From Volucribacter psittacicida (GTDB taxonomy: Bacteria; Pseudomonadota; Gammaproteobacteria; Enterobacterales; Pasteurellaceae), in contig NZ_SMFT01000005.1 of assembly GCF_004339025.1 (NCBI RefSeq), positions 1 through 64,000 of the forward strand: DNA of 64,000 nt. Reading direction: 5' to 3'. Below the pieces are notes generated by a model. The model worked only from the letters and a program-made list of their open reading frames with translations. It was not told the DNA's origin and ran no database searches. Both the position numbers and the translations under genes were made by a program. Shown here piece after piece: positions 1 to 9,408 of this stretch. Positions within the stretch are counted from its first letter, which is position 1; every line of letters begins with the position of its first letter.

Positions 1-6
1 AAGAAA

Positions 7-46
7 AACGACGCTGATTTTTCATCTTATCAACTACAGCGTCGTT
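7..46 (-). terminator. Hairpin terminator downstream of serA
   Basis: A perfect 10-bp stem (AACGACGCTG paired with CAGCGTCGTT) is followed on the minus strand by TTTCTT. It lies about 120 bases beyond the serA stop, so it may end the rpiA-serA transcript or belong to a gene left of the window. Confidence 0.55.
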
Positions 47-169
47 GTGTGGGGCGTATTATAGTGATTTCATTTTTCCTTGCAAGTGCTTTTTTAACTC
101 TTTAAGTTCAAGAGAGTATTTTTTAAACACAAATTTACTATAGATTCATCAAATTACTTTAATTGAATA

Positions 170-1402
170 CTAAAACAACACTCTCGCCCTAATAGTTCCC
201 TCAATTTGGCGTAGTTTTTGTAAAATCGCATCGGTATTAGTCGTTTCAATATCAATTACCACATAACCAATGGTTGGATCGGTTTGCAAATATTGTGCGG
301 CAATATTAATCCCTGCTTCTACAAAAATTTGGTTAATTTGATTTAAAATGCCTGGGCGATTGTGGTGAATATGCAATAAACGTTTTGTGCCGTGATGTTC
401 AGGTAGCGACACTTCAGGGAAGTTTACTGCCGATAAGGTTGAACCATTATCCGAATATTTGACAAATTTTCCTGCCACTTCTGCCCCAATATTTTCCTGT
501 GCCTCTGCGGTTGAGCCGCCAATGTGTGGGGTAAGAATCACATTATCAAAACAGCATAGTGGCGATTCAAAAGGTTCATTGCTAGAGGCAGGTTCTTTCG
601 GGAATACATCAATCGCCGCACCACGCAATTTTCCTTGCTCTAAGGCTTGTGCTAACGCCTCGATGTCTACTACTGTGCCTCGTGCCGCATTGATCAAAAT
701 AGAGCCTTGTTTTAATTGTGCAATACGTTCAGCACTCATTAAATTTTTAGTGGATTGATTTTCTGGTACATGTAAAGACACCACATCACTGATAGACAAC
801 AATTCTTCAAGGGTGCGTACCTGTTGGGCATTACCTAATGGCAATTTATTTTCCACATCATAGAAATAAACCTGTAAACCAAGGCTTTCAGCAATCACAC
901 TTAATTGTGAGCCAATATGCCCATAACCAATAATGCCCAATTTTTTACCTCGCACTTCATTTGCTCCCACCGCAGATTTATTCCAAATACCACGATGTAC
1001 TTCTGCGTTAGATTGCGGGATATTACGCATCAATAAGAGCATTTCGCCTAATACTAATTCAGCCACTGAACGCGTGTTAGAAAAAGGGGCATTAAATACA
1101 GGGATACCACGTTGCTTAGCGGCAGTTAAATCCACTTGATTTGTGCCAATACAAAAACAACCAATAGCAATTAATTTTTGTGCATGTTGTAACACGTCTT
1201 CGGTTAAATGAGTGCGTGAGCGAATACCCACAAAATGAGCGTCTTTGATTGCCTCTTTTAACTCTTCGGCATCTAAGGCTTTTTTATGATACTCAATATT
1301 GGAATAGCCCGCAGATTGCAGAACCTCTAAGGCACTTTGATGTACCCCCTCCAATAATAAAAACTTAATTTTGGCTTTATCTAATGAAACTTTTACCGTC
1401 AT
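170..1402 (-). CDS. serA: D-3-phosphoglycerate dehydrogenase
   Basis: Cytoplasmic NAD-dependent enzyme that oxidises 3-phosphoglycerate to 3-phosphohydroxypyruvate, the first step of serine synthesis. The 410-residue length equals the E. coli enzyme. The protein shows a substrate-binding N-terminus, a Rossmann NAD motif (GYGHIG near residue 160), the HIGGST segment near residue 295, and a C-terminal ACT domain from about residue 340 that in this family senses serine. It lies 18 bases after rpiA on the same strand, so the two are probably one operon. Identification is secure. Confidence 0.97.
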   Translation of the reverse strand: MTVKVSLDKAKIKFLLLEGVHQSALEVLQSAGYSNIEYHKKALDAEELKEAIKDAHFVGIRSRTHLTEDVLQHAQKLIAIGCFCIGTNQVDLTAAKQRGIPVFNAPFSNTRSVAELVLGEMLLLMRNIPQSNAEVHRGIWNKSAVGANEVRGKKLGIIGYGHIGSQLSVIAESLGLQVYFYDVENKLPLGNAQQVRTLEELLSISDVVSLHVPENQSTKNLMSAERIAQLKQGSILINAARGTVVDIEALAQALEQGKLRGAAIDVFPKEPASSNEPFESPLCCFDNVILTPHIGGSTAEAQENIGAEVAGKFVKYSDNGSTLSAVNFPEVSLPEHHGTKRLLHIHHNRPGILNQINQIFVEAGINIAAQYLQTDPTIGYVVIDIETTNTDAILQKLRQIEGTIRARVLF

Positions 1403-1420
1403 AAATTGCTCTCCGCGTTG

Positions 1421-2080
1421 TTATTCAATAATCTTTACACCTTCTGGGCTACCAACAATCACAATATTGGCAGGATTTAAAGCAAAAATACCATTGGTAA
1501 CCACACCTGCAATATTGTTTAAGGTTTTTTCTGTTTCCACTGGATTAAGAATTTTGAAATTATAAATATCTAAAATCACATTGCCATTGTCGGTCACCAC
1601 ACCCTCACGATATTCTGGACTACCGCCTAATTCCACTAATTTGCGTGCCACTTGTGAACGTGCCATAGGAATAACTTCAATGGGCAGCGGAAAGGTTGAT
1701 CCTAATACATCCACCTGTTTACTTTGATCCACTATACAAATAAATTTTTTGGCTAAAGAGGCGACAATTTTTTCTCTAGTCAATGCCGCACCACCGCCTT
1801 TAATCATAGCTTTATGAGGAGTAATTTCGTCTGCACCATCCACATAAATATCTAAATTGCTAACATCATTGGCATTCAACACCTCAATGCCTTGCTCACG
1901 CAATAATTGCTCAGAATGTTTTGAGGCCGCTACCGCCCCTTTCACTTTTTCTTTTATACTGCCTAATAATTCAATAAAACAATTTACCGTAGAGCCACTT
2001 CCCACCCCAATAATACTATCCTCTTGCACATAATTTAACGCCGCCTGTGCCGCTTGTTTCTTCATTGCGAGTTGATCCAT
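1421..2080 (-). CDS. rpiA: Ribose-5-phosphate isomerase A
   Basis: Interconverts ribose 5-phosphate and ribulose 5-phosphate in the non-oxidative pentose phosphate pathway. The 219-residue protein matches the family length and has the phosphate-binding GSGST segment near residue 27, the DGADE motif in the 80s and the [11 protein letters not shown] active-site stretch just after it. The ATG at 2080 is preceded by a purine-rich AAGGAAAG sequence. It is the upstream gene of an rpiA-serA pair. Confidence 0.96.
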   Translation of the reverse strand: MDQLAMKKQAAQAALNYVQEDSIIGVGSGSTVNCFIELLGSIKEKVKGAVAASKHSEQLLREQGIEVLNANDVSNLDIYVDGADEITPHKAMIKGGGAALTREKIVASLAKKFICIVDQSKQVDVLGSTFPLPIEVIPMARSQVARKLVELGGSPEYREGVVTDNGNVILDIYNFKILNPVETEKTLNNIAGVVTNGIFALNPANIVIVGSPEGVKIIE

Positions 2081-2405
2081 TTTCTTTCCTTACTTTAACA
2101 AAGGTTTACAAATTGGCTAAGATGTTTAATTTATAACTATTCATATTAAGTTACAAGGGGAGAAAGGAGATATTTGGTAATAAGGTATAACTTTATTGAC
2201 TATTAAAGAGCAACATAATAAATATGCCCCTAAAAATATTCTATTCAAAAATAAAATAAAACTAACGAAATAAAAAAGATAAGTTTTTATAGTCAAAAAA
2301 GCTGAACTTTGTAAAAAATTCAGCCTCTACATATTTGAGCTACCTAGAAGTCAGCCTAAGATTTATAATTTATATCAACAAAGGAGTTTTTTATTAACTG
2401 CTATA
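2081..2405. other. Intergenic region between nfuA and rpiA
   Basis: This 325-base AT-rich stretch must hold the rpiA promoter (minus strand, right end) and the nfuA terminator (left part). No open frame, repeat or recognisable RNA gene was seen in it. Confidence 0.5.
2295..2324 (-). terminator. Terminator downstream of nfuA
   Basis: On the minus strand GCTGAA and TTCAGC form a short stem with a 12-base loop, directly followed by TTTTTT. The stem is only 6 bp, so strength is uncertain. It lies about 80 bases after the nfuA stop. Confidence 0.55.
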
Positions 2406-2987
2406 TTAATAATAAGAATGCTCACCACGTTGATGTTCTGTAACATCTTTAGCGCCAGTGAGTTCGCCTGGGAATAGGTTTACTAATTGTTTCTCTACCC
2501 CATCTTTTAAGGTTACATCAACCATTGAACAACCATTACAACCACCGCCAAATTGTAGAATAGCTTCGCCCTTATCCGTAATTTCAATGAGGGTAATATG
2601 TCCGCCATGACTGGCTAATTGGGGGTTAATTTGGGTTTGAATAACATATTCTACTCGTTCAATGAGTGGAGCATCATCTGCCACTTTACGCATTTTTGCA
2701 TTAGGGGCTTTTAAGGTTAGTTGTGTGCCTAATTCTTCGGTCACATAATCAATTTCTGCGTCTTCTAAAAACGGTAAGCTCACTTCATCAACAAACGCTG
2801 AAAATCCATTGTATTTCATTTCAGTATCAGTATCTTCAATAGCGTCAGCTGGGCAATAAGACACTCCACATTCCGCATGAGGTGTTCCTGGATTTACGAC
2901 AAAAATACGAATATTTGTACCTTCCGCTTGTTGTTCTAATAACTTTCTAAAATGCGCTTGTGCTGCATCTGAAATCATAATTTGCAT
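2406..2987 (-). CDS. nfuA: Fe/S biogenesis protein NfuA
   Basis: Carrier that delivers [4Fe-4S] clusters to apoproteins. The N-terminal half is a degenerate A-type scaffold ([20 protein letters not shown]), and the C-terminal Nfu domain has the cluster-binding CNGC motif near residue 150, ending in [10 protein letters not shown] as in enterobacterial NfuA. I prefer the ATG at 2987 over the GTG at 2993 because an AGGAC ribosome site stands six bases before it. It appears monocistronic. Confidence 0.95.
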   Translation of the reverse strand: MQIMISDAAQAHFRKLLEQQAEGTNIRIFVVNPGTPHAECGVSYCPADAIEDTDTEMKYNGFSAFVDEVSLPFLEDAEIDYVTEELGTQLTLKAPNAKMRKVADDAPLIERVEYVIQTQINPQLASHGGHITLIEITDKGEAILQFGGGCNGCSMVDVTLKDGVEKQLVNLFPGELTGAKDVTEHQRGEHSYY

Positions 2988-3127
2988 AATCACGTCCTAA
3001 ATAGTTAAATCTCATAATACTTGACTTATTAACTCAAGTAATAATACGCCGAGTAAGATATTTTTTCTAGTCATATCTTGACGATCATCGGCTGATTTGC
3101 CTATTTTACACAGCTATACAACAAAAG

Positions 3128-3814
3128 CTAGGTTTTACATAGCCCCCATACTTGAATATGGGTTATTCCCTGTTTTCTTAATAAATCAATAATCGCATTT
3201 AATGTGGCACCTGTGGTGATAACATCATCAACTAAAGCCACCGATTGACAATGTTTGGGCTGAAAGCGGGGATCTAATTGAAACGCATTTTGCATATTTT
3301 GACGCCTTGCTGAGGCATTAAGTCCTCGTTGGCTTATTGTTCGTTTATGTCGTTTTATCCAACGATTTGAATAAGGAATATTTAAATATTTAGCCAATAA
3401 ACGACCTAATAAATCCGCTTGATTATATCCTCGCCACCATTGTCGCCAATGATGTAAAGGCACAGGCATAATTAAATCAGGTAATATAAGCCCATGGGTT
3501 CGCCGTGCTTGCCAAATAGCGAGTAATAATAATCTTGCTAAGGTGCGATCAAGCCAAAATTTACCTCTAAATTTAAATTGGTGAATATATTGAGCCAAAG
3601 GTTTTTGATAACGGCTTACGACAACTAAATGATCCCAAGCAAAGTCCAATTTTAGGCAATGCCCACAAAAGTGGCTATTTTCCACTAAATGATGACCACA
3701 ACCACTGCAATAAGCAGTGTAAGGAATCGATTTATAACAATGGCTACAAATGCCATGATGCCCAATATGTAGTAAACGCTGGCATTGAATGCAACGAAAT
3801 CCCCAAATATTCAT
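3128..3814 (-). CDS. comF: ComF family phosphoribosyltransferase-like protein
   Basis: A 228-residue ComF homologue, a family needed for DNA uptake in Haemophilus. Its biochemical role is not settled. The N-terminus carries paired CxxC zinc-ribbon cysteines (CIQC, CSHC, CSGC, CGHC), and the C-terminus has a PRPP-binding type loop (VDDVITTGAT). I start at the ATG at 3814, because the upstream in-frame TTG at 3829 extends the protein beyond relatives. An uptake signal lies just upstream at 3837. Natural competence is consistent with the many uptake signals in the window. Confidence 0.85.
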   Translation of the reverse strand: MNIWGFRCIQCQRLLHIGHHGICSHCYKSIPYTAYCSGCGHHLVENSHFCGHCLKLDFAWDHLVVVSRYQKPLAQYIHQFKFRGKFWLDRTLARLLLLAIWQARRTHGLILPDLIMPVPLHHWRQWWRGYNQADLLGRLLAKYLNIPYSNRWIKRHKRTISQRGLNASARRQNMQNAFQLDPRFQPKHCQSVALVDDVITTGATLNAIIDLLRKQGITHIQVWGLCKT

Positions 3815-3982
3815 AAAAAACTCTGTCAAAACTCACCGCACTTTGACAATATAATGGCAATTAGAGGGCGTTAAAATCAGGGTATTTATTTTTTGCGATC
3901 TTATACGAAAAAATAAAATTTTTATTGCTTATTTTAGAGGGGGAAATCATTTCAATTTAAAATAAACGATAAATTTGAAATA

Positions 3983-4014
3983 AAGCCCTATATTACCATC
4001 GCAATATAGGGCTT
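3983..4014 (-). terminator. Terminator downstream of metQ
   Basis: A 12-bp perfect stem (AAGCCCTATATT with its complement) and an 8-base loop are followed on the minus strand by a T-rich run. It sits 25 bases after the metQ stop and would end the metNIQ transcript. Confidence 0.75.
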
Positions 4015-4038
4015 ATTCATTTTAAGATAATGGGGTTA

Positions 4039-4824
4039 TTACCAACCTTTTACCACACCGTCTTTAAAGTGTTTTTTCGCTTCAGCTTCTACTTCATCAG
4101 TTTGATAGGCTTTGACGAAATTTTGTATTGCCTTGCTATCTTTATTATCTTCACGAGCAACAATGATATTCACATAAGGAGAGTCTTTGTCTTCAACAAA
4201 AACACCATCTTCAATGGTTAAGCCAACTTGTCCTGCATAGGTATTATTAACCACCGCTAAGGTTACATCATCTAAAGCACGAGCAGCCACAGAAGTATCT
4301 ACTTCTTTAATTTTTAGATTTTTTGGATTTTCAACAATATCTAATGTGGTTGAGAAAAGATTCGTATTGTCTTTTAATTTTATTAAGCCTTGTTTTTCCA
4401 ATAAAATTAATGCACGTGCGAGATTACTTGGATCATTAGGTACTGCAACAACATCCCCGTCTTTAAGCTCATCAACATGTTTAATTTTTTTAGAATAACC
4501 AGCTAATGGGTAAACAAAGGTATTACCAACAATAACCAGATTTTTTAGGCCTTTTTCTTGGCTATCTTTATCTAAATAAGGTTTATGTTGCATAGCGTTA
4601 GCATCAAGATCTTTACTCGCAACTGCTGAATTTGGTAACGCATAGTCATTGAATAATACATATTCAACATCTAAGCCATATTTTTCTTTTGCGACTTTAG
4701 CCGCGACTTCTGCGACTTCGTGCTCAGGGCCTGCCATAACACCAACTTTGATTTTTTCTGCTAAAGCATTGGTTGAAACAAGGGTGGCAAGTGCGGTTAA
4801 TGCAAATACTTTAGTTAATTTCAT
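4039..4824 (-). CDS. metQ: Methionine ABC transporter substrate-binding protein
   Basis: Periplasmic receptor for methionine, feeding MetI and MetN encoded just upstream. The 261-residue length and sequence fit the MetQ/NlpA family. The N-terminus is a signal peptide (ALATLVSTNALA before EKIKVG), but no lipobox cysteine is present, whereas most MetQ proteins are lipoproteins. It therefore looks like a soluble, signal peptidase I-processed version. It is the last gene of metN-metI-metQ, 24 bases after metI. Confidence 0.93.
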   Translation of the reverse strand: MKLTKVFALTALATLVSTNALAEKIKVGVMAGPEHEVAEVAAKVAKEKYGLDVEYVLFNDYALPNSAVASKDLDANAMQHKPYLDKDSQEKGLKNLVIVGNTFVYPLAGYSKKIKHVDELKDGDVVAVPNDPSNLARALILLEKQGLIKLKDNTNLFSTTLDIVENPKNLKIKEVDTSVAARALDDVTLAVVNNTYAGQVGLTIEDGVFVEDKDSPYVNIIVAREDNKDSKAIQNFVKAYQTDEVEAEAKKHFKDGVVKGW

Positions 4825-4848
4825 AGGTAAACCTCTTTTATTAAGTCA

Positions 4849-5526
4849 TTAACGATGATCGACTTTTTTTGCCAGATCATCACCGATTTTTTGGCTGATC
4901 ATCACGATCAACACAATGATTATGGTTGAAAGCCATTTAACATAGCCCATATTACGATATTCGCCATAGTTAATGGCTAGACTACCTAGACCGCCACCAC
5001 CGACAATCCCTGCCATAGCGGAATAGCCGATTAATGTGACCAGCGTCAGCGTAATACCATTGACTAAGGCAGGCAATGCCTCAGCAAGGTAAAATTTGCG
5101 GATAATTTGCCAATTTGTTGCCCCCATGGCTTTGCCTGTTTCCGTTAAACCCACAGGAATTTCCATAAAAGCATTTGCGGTAAGTCGAGCAACAAAAGGC
5201 ATTGCCGCGACACTAAGTGGCACAATAGCAGCGGTCGTGCCGAGCTTAGTACCGACAATAAATTTCGTTACAGGTAATAAAATAATTAACAAAATAATAA
5301 AGGGAACAGAGCGTCCAATATTAATGATAGCGTCAAGAATACGATGCAAGGTTAAATTTTGTAGGATTTGTCCTTTACCACAAGTAAAGGTATAAATACC
5401 AAGAGGAACGCCGACCAAAACAGCAAAAAAGGTCGCCACAAAGCTCATATAAACAGTTTCCCAGGTTGAGCTGGCGACTAACTCCCACATTTTTGGGGTT
5501 AATTGGTTTAAAAAATCATTCCACAT
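4849..5526 (-). CDS. metI: Methionine ABC transporter permease
   Basis: Inner-membrane channel of the D/L-methionine importer. The 225-residue protein has about five hydrophobic spans and the permease EAA loop region ([19 protein letters not shown] near residue 130) that contacts the ATPase. Its start overlaps the end of metN by 11 bases, indicating translational coupling. Family assignment is secure from context with metN and metQ. Confidence 0.95.
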   Translation of the reverse strand: MWNDFLNQLTPKMWELVASSTWETVYMSFVATFFAVLVGVPLGIYTFTCGKGQILQNLTLHRILDAIINIGRSVPFIILLIILLPVTKFIVGTKLGTTAAIVPLSVAAMPFVARLTANAFMEIPVGLTETGKAMGATNWQIIRKFYLAEALPALVNGITLTLVTLIGYSAMAGIVGGGGLGSLAINYGEYRNMGYVKWLSTIIIVLIVMISQKIGDDLAKKVDHR

Positions 5527-6553
5527 AACCTAACACCTCGACTCGAACATTATTTTCCATTAAATAAATTTTGGTTTGAGTAATGGCATCTTCATCGCCT
5601 TCCACTTCCGCAATGGTATAACCAAATTTCACGCCACCTGCATAATCAATTTGTGAAGTAAGAATACTCAGCTCAACCCCATATTTTTTAGAGGCTTGAG
5701 AAAGTAACGGCGCATCAACAGAACGCCCTGTAAATTCAAATTTAATAATCGGATAAGATTTCTCGTGTTTTGGGCTTTCAGATAATTTTTCCAAATATTC
5801 TTCAGGTAAATTAATATGAAATGTAGAACGGATAAATTCTTGTGCCAATTCTGTTTTGGGATTAGAAAAGATCTCACTGACAGAACCTTGCTCAATTAAT
5901 TGCCCTTTATCAATCACCGCCACTTGATCACAAATACGTTTAACCACATCCATTTCGTGGGTAATTAATAAAATAGTAATGCCTAAAGTGCGGTTGATTT
6001 CTTTTAATAATTTTAAAATAGATTGCGTTGTGGCAGGATCTAACGCACTCGTAGCTTCATCACAAAGTAAAACTTTAGGATCGAGCGCTAAAGCACGTGC
6101 AATAGCAACACGTTGTTTTTGCCCACCTGAAAGGTTTGCGGGATAAGCATCTTTCTTCTCCGTTAATCCCACTAAAGCTAAAAGTGCGGTAACTTTTTGC
6201 TCAATTTTTTCTTTAGGTTGATGTGCTAACTCTAAAGGGAGTGCAATATTACCATAGACTGTGCGTGAACTCAGTAAATTGAAATGCTGAAAAATCATAC
6301 CAATATTACGGCGTTCATGAACAAGCTGTTGCTGATTAAGTTGAGTAAGATCTTGATTATCAATAATCACAGCACCAAAAGTCGGTGTTTCTAATAAATT
6401 AACACAGCGAATTAACGTACTTTTACCCGCACCAGAGGCACCAATAACGCCAAAAATCTCGCCTTTAGGTACAGTTAAGTTAATATTGTCCAAAGCGGTT
6501 AATTTCTTGCCTGCTACATCGAAAATCTTACTAACATTCTTTAATTGGATCAT
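5516..6553 (-). CDS. metN: Methionine ABC transporter ATP-binding protein
   Basis: ATPase of the methionine importer. The 345-residue protein carries Walker A (GASGAGKST, residues 38-46), the LSGGQKQR signature near 140, Walker B ([12 protein letters not shown]), and a C-terminal NIL domain (about 265-345), which in this family binds methionine and inhibits transport. It is the first gene of metNIQ and is preceded by tandem MetJ-type boxes. An uptake signal lies inside the gene at 6182. Confidence 0.96.
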   Translation of the reverse strand: MIQLKNVSKIFDVAGKKLTALDNINLTVPKGEIFGVIGASGAGKSTLIRCVNLLETPTFGAVIIDNQDLTQLNQQQLVHERRNIGMIFQHFNLLSSRTVYGNIALPLELAHQPKEKIEQKVTALLALVGLTEKKDAYPANLSGGQKQRVAIARALALDPKVLLCDEATSALDPATTQSILKLLKEINRTLGITILLITHEMDVVKRICDQVAVIDKGQLIEQGSVSEIFSNPKTELAQEFIRSTFHINLPEEYLEKLSESPKHEKSYPIIKFEFTGRSVDAPLLSQASKKYGVELSILTSQIDYAGGVKFGYTIAEVEGDEDAITQTKIYLMENNVRVEVLGYVE

Positions 6554-6607
6554 AGAGAAAGTGATTTCCTGAATAAATTATGTCAACAAAGGTTAAACTG
6601 CCATTTT

Positions 6608-6623
6608 AGACGTCTAGATCGCT
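6608..6623 (-). promoter_or_regulatory. MetJ-type operator upstream of metNIQ
   Basis: AGACGTCT is the exact consensus met box, followed without gap by a second, weaker 8-base box (AGATCGCT). MetJ binds tandem boxes with S-adenosylmethionine as corepressor. The site is 55 bases before the metN start, so metNIQ is probably repressed when methionine is ample. Confidence 0.75.
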
Positions 6624-6755
6624 ATGTCAATAAATATTACGGATATTTTTAGACAATATGGCTATTTCTTTGTTCTGTTTCTTATAAGGCGATAATATTT
6701 GCTATCGCCATTTTACTTTGAAATAATAAGCCTAAATTTTTGACAGGATTGATAT

Positions 6756-7313
6756 ATGAATAAAGCGGTTTTTTTAGATCGAGATGGAACCTTAAATATT
6801 GATTATGGTTATGTGCATGACATCGACAAATTTCATTTTATTGAAGGATGTATTGAAGCCCTAAAACAATTAAAACAAGCAGGTTACTTATTGGTACTGG
6901 TTACCAATCAATCGGGCATTGCAAGAGGCTATTTTAGTGAACAGCAATTTTTACAACTCACAGAATGGATGGATTGGTCATTAGCAGATCGAGGTGTCGA
7001 TCTTGATGGTATTTATTATTGTCCACATCACCCTGAGGGGAAAGGCGAATTTAAACAAGTTTGTGATTGCCGCAAACCCAAAGCAGGTATGCTATTACAA
7101 GCCATACAAGAATTACACATTGATCCCGCCCAATCAATTATGGTTGGCGATAAACTTATTGATATTATGGCAGGAAAAGAAGCCAATATTGCAACGAATA
7201 TTTTAGTCAAATCAGGACAATCCGTTGATAGCGATGCTGAAAAAGTTGCAGATATGGTGCTTGATTCTATTGCAGCATTGCCAGAATTTATTAAGAATAA
7301 ATGGGGCAAATAA
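6756..7313 (+). CDS. gmhB: D-glycero-beta-D-manno-heptose-1,7-bisphosphate 7-phosphatase
   Basis: HAD-superfamily phosphatase that removes the 7-phosphate in ADP-heptose synthesis for lipopolysaccharide or lipooligosaccharide inner core. The 185-residue protein begins with the catalytic DRDGTLN motif (Asp8 and Asp10), has the TNQSGIARG motif and zinc-binding Cys/His residues (CPHHPEGKG followed by CDCRKP), and the MVGDK motif near residue 130. It is transcribed alone, divergent from metNIQ. Confidence 0.94.
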   Translation: MNKAVFLDRDGTLNIDYGYVHDIDKFHFIEGCIEALKQLKQAGYLLVLVTNQSGIARGYFSEQQFLQLTEWMDWSLADRGVDLDGIYYCPHHPEGKGEFKQVCDCRKPKAGMLLQAIQELHIDPAQSIMVGDKLIDIMAGKEANIATNILVKSGQSVDSDAEKVADMVLDSIAALPEFIKNKWGK

Positions 7314-7332
7314 TTAAAATACACTTCTATTC

Positions 7333-7434
7333 TATAGCCATTTCAACTTAACACAGACAAAAGGCACGCCGAATACAGTACAAAGAGTATGACGAGGCGT
7401 GCCAAGGTTGTATTATTTTAAATAAAAACAAATA
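7333..7434 (+). repeat. Correia-like inverted-repeat element, copy 1 (decayed)
   Basis: The left end TATAGCCATTTCAA and the internal GCCGAATACAGTACAAAG and GAGGCGTGCC match the family. The right terminal repeat is decayed. It fills the gap between gmhB and the cysI stop codon, which begins at 7435. Confidence 0.7.
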
Positions 7435-9195
7435 TCAAGCTACCTTACTCACATCCCAAAAATCAATCGGGGCGTTGATCACTGGTTTAATAATGCCTGT
7501 GCGGATAACGAAGTCGCCAAAACCTTCATTTTCTTGGCGTTGGGTTGCCCAGTTGCCGATAAGTTGGTCTAAAATGGCGAGGATTTCTGGTTCTGTGATA
7601 TTTTCCTTGAATAAACGAGGAATGCGTGTGCCTGCTCGGTTGCCGCCGAGATGAAGATTATAGCGTCCTACCGCTTTTCCCACTAACCCCACTTCGGCAA
7701 GCATTGCACGTCCGCAACCATTTGGGCAGCCTGTTACTCGTAACACAATATGCTCTTGGCTCACTTGATGTTTTGCCATTAACTCATCAATGTGATCGAT
7801 AAATTCAGGTAAAAAGCGTTCCGCTTCTGCCATTGCCAATGGGCAAGTGGGCAGTGAAACGCAAGCCATACTATGTTCACGTTGAGGGCTCACTCGGTCG
7901 TCAATTAATTTATGTTCACGAGCAATGCGTTCAATTTTGGCTTTATCACGACTACTTACCCCAGCCACAATCAAATTTTGATTAGCGGTTAGGCGAAAAT
8001 CCCCCTTATGCACCTTGGCGATTTCTCGCATACCCGTTTTTAATGGGCGGTCGGGATAGTCAAGCAAACGTCCATTCTCAATAAATAGGGTTAAATGCCA
8101 TTTATTATCTTCGCCTTTAATCCAACCAATGCGATCGCCACGTTCAGTAAACTGGTAAGGGCGAATAGGTTCAAAAGCCACCCCCATACGCTGCTCTACT
8201 TCTTGTTTCACGCGATCTAAGCCCACACGTTGAATGGTATAGCGTAATTTTGCATTTTTTCGATCGCTACGGTTACCCCAATCACGTTGGGTCGTAACTA
8301 CCGCCTCGGCACAAGCCAATACGTGGTCTAGTCCAATAAAGCCCAGCTCTAAAGCGGTATTGGGGTAAGTTTTGTGGTTGCCGTGTTCCATTGATAACCC
8401 ACCGCCGATTAACACGTTAAAGCCCACTAATTTGCCCTGTTCGCCAATGGCGACAAAGTTTAGGTCGTTGGCGTGTAAATCCACATCATTGTGTGGCGGA
8501 ATGACGACGGTGGTTTTAAATTTACGAGGTAAATAGGTTTTGCCTAGCACAGGCTCAATTTTATCGCTGGACTCTTTCAATAAAGGTTTGCTGATTTCTG
8601 TGCTAAACACTTTCTCGCCGTCAAGCCAAATATCCGCATAAGCGGTGGTTCGTGGCAATAAATGTTCAGAGATTTTTTTCGCCCATTCATAGGCTTCTTT
8701 GTGCAGTTGGCTTTCTACGGGGTTAGAAGTACAAAGCACATTACGGTTCACATCGCCTGCGGTGGCAATGGAATCTAGCCCAAGTTGATGTAGCCATTGG
8801 TGCATTGCTTTAATATTGCGTTTTAATACGCCGTGATATTGGAACGTTTGGCGATTGGTTAAGCGGATACTGCCGTAAATAGTTTGTTCGCTAGCAAATT
8901 GATCAATCCCTAGCCATTGTTGCGGCGAAATAATGCCACCGGGTAAACGACAACGCAACATTACATTTTTATTAGGCTCAAGTTTTTGCTCAATGCGTTC
9001 GGCACGAATATCCCGATCATCTTGTTCATACATACCGTGAAAGCGGATTAATTGGAAATTGTCTTTGCTAAATCCGCCTGTGAGTTGTTCATTGAGATCT
9101 TGGGCAATGGTGCCGTGTAGGTAATCACTTTGATCTTTAAGCCGTTCATTATCGGCGAGAGGTTTGCTTTTCCATTCGGTTGTTTTGTCGGTCAT
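7435..9195 (-). CDS. cysI: Sulfite reductase hemoprotein (beta) subunit
   Basis: Reduces sulfite to sulfide using electrons from CysJ. The 586-residue length is typical. The siroheme/[4Fe-4S] cysteines are present as CVSLPTC (about residues 443 and 449) and GCPNGCG (about 488 and 492). It is the last gene of the minus-strand cys block. A 213-base gap with an inverted-repeat pair separates it from cysJ, so it may have its own promoter or depend on readthrough. Confidence 0.96.
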   Translation of the reverse strand: MTDKTTEWKSKPLADNERLKDQSDYLHGTIAQDLNEQLTGGFSKDNFQLIRFHGMYEQDDRDIRAERIEQKLEPNKNVMLRCRLPGGIISPQQWLGIDQFASEQTIYGSIRLTNRQTFQYHGVLKRNIKAMHQWLHQLGLDSIATAGDVNRNVLCTSNPVESQLHKEAYEWAKKISEHLLPRTTAYADIWLDGEKVFSTEISKPLLKESSDKIEPVLGKTYLPRKFKTTVVIPPHNDVDLHANDLNFVAIGEQGKLVGFNVLIGGGLSMEHGNHKTYPNTALELGFIGLDHVLACAEAVVTTQRDWGNRSDRKNAKLRYTIQRVGLDRVKQEVEQRMGVAFEPIRPYQFTERGDRIGWIKGEDNKWHLTLFIENGRLLDYPDRPLKTGMREIAKVHKGDFRLTANQNLIVAGVSSRDKAKIERIAREHKLIDDRVSPQREHSMACVSLPTCPLAMAEAERFLPEFIDHIDELMAKHQVSQEHIVLRVTGCPNGCGRAMLAEVGLVGKAVGRYNLHLGGNRAGTRIPRLFKENITEPEILAILDQLIGNWATQRQENEGFGDFVIRTGIIKPVINAPIDFWDVSKVA

Positions 9196-9210
9196 ATTTT
9201 CACTCCATTT

Positions 9211-9407
9211 CAGAGGACAGAAGACAGAGTACAGCGGACAGTTTTAGTCGAACAAATAGCGAATACTAATTTTCACGCCTGAATACTTATCCTTTTGTCT
9301 TTTGCCTACTTCCTCTATAACATTTTATATTAAATTATCAGTATTTCAGATAAAGGAAGACCGAATAAACTATCTTCAGTCTTCAGTCCTCTGTCTTCCG
9401 TCCTCAG
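9211..9407. repeat. CAGAGGACAG inverted-repeat pair, copy 1
   Basis: The left arm (CAGAGGACAGAAGACAG from 9211) and the right arm (CAGTCCTCTGTCTTCCGTC ending near 9407) are imperfect reverse complements enclosing about 130 bases. The unit fills the cysJ-cysI gap. Related copies lie at 20554-20658 and 49376-49459. Confidence 0.65.
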
Positions 9408-9408
9408 A

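Noticed and set aside
3945-3975. CATTTCAATTTAAAATAAACG near metQ as another Correia-like end
   Set aside because: Only the AT-rich inner part of the terminus matches; no TATAG end and no core words.
6554-6755. A SAM riboswitch before metNIQ
   Set aside because: No conserved stems were recognised; the MetJ boxes give a sufficient explanation.
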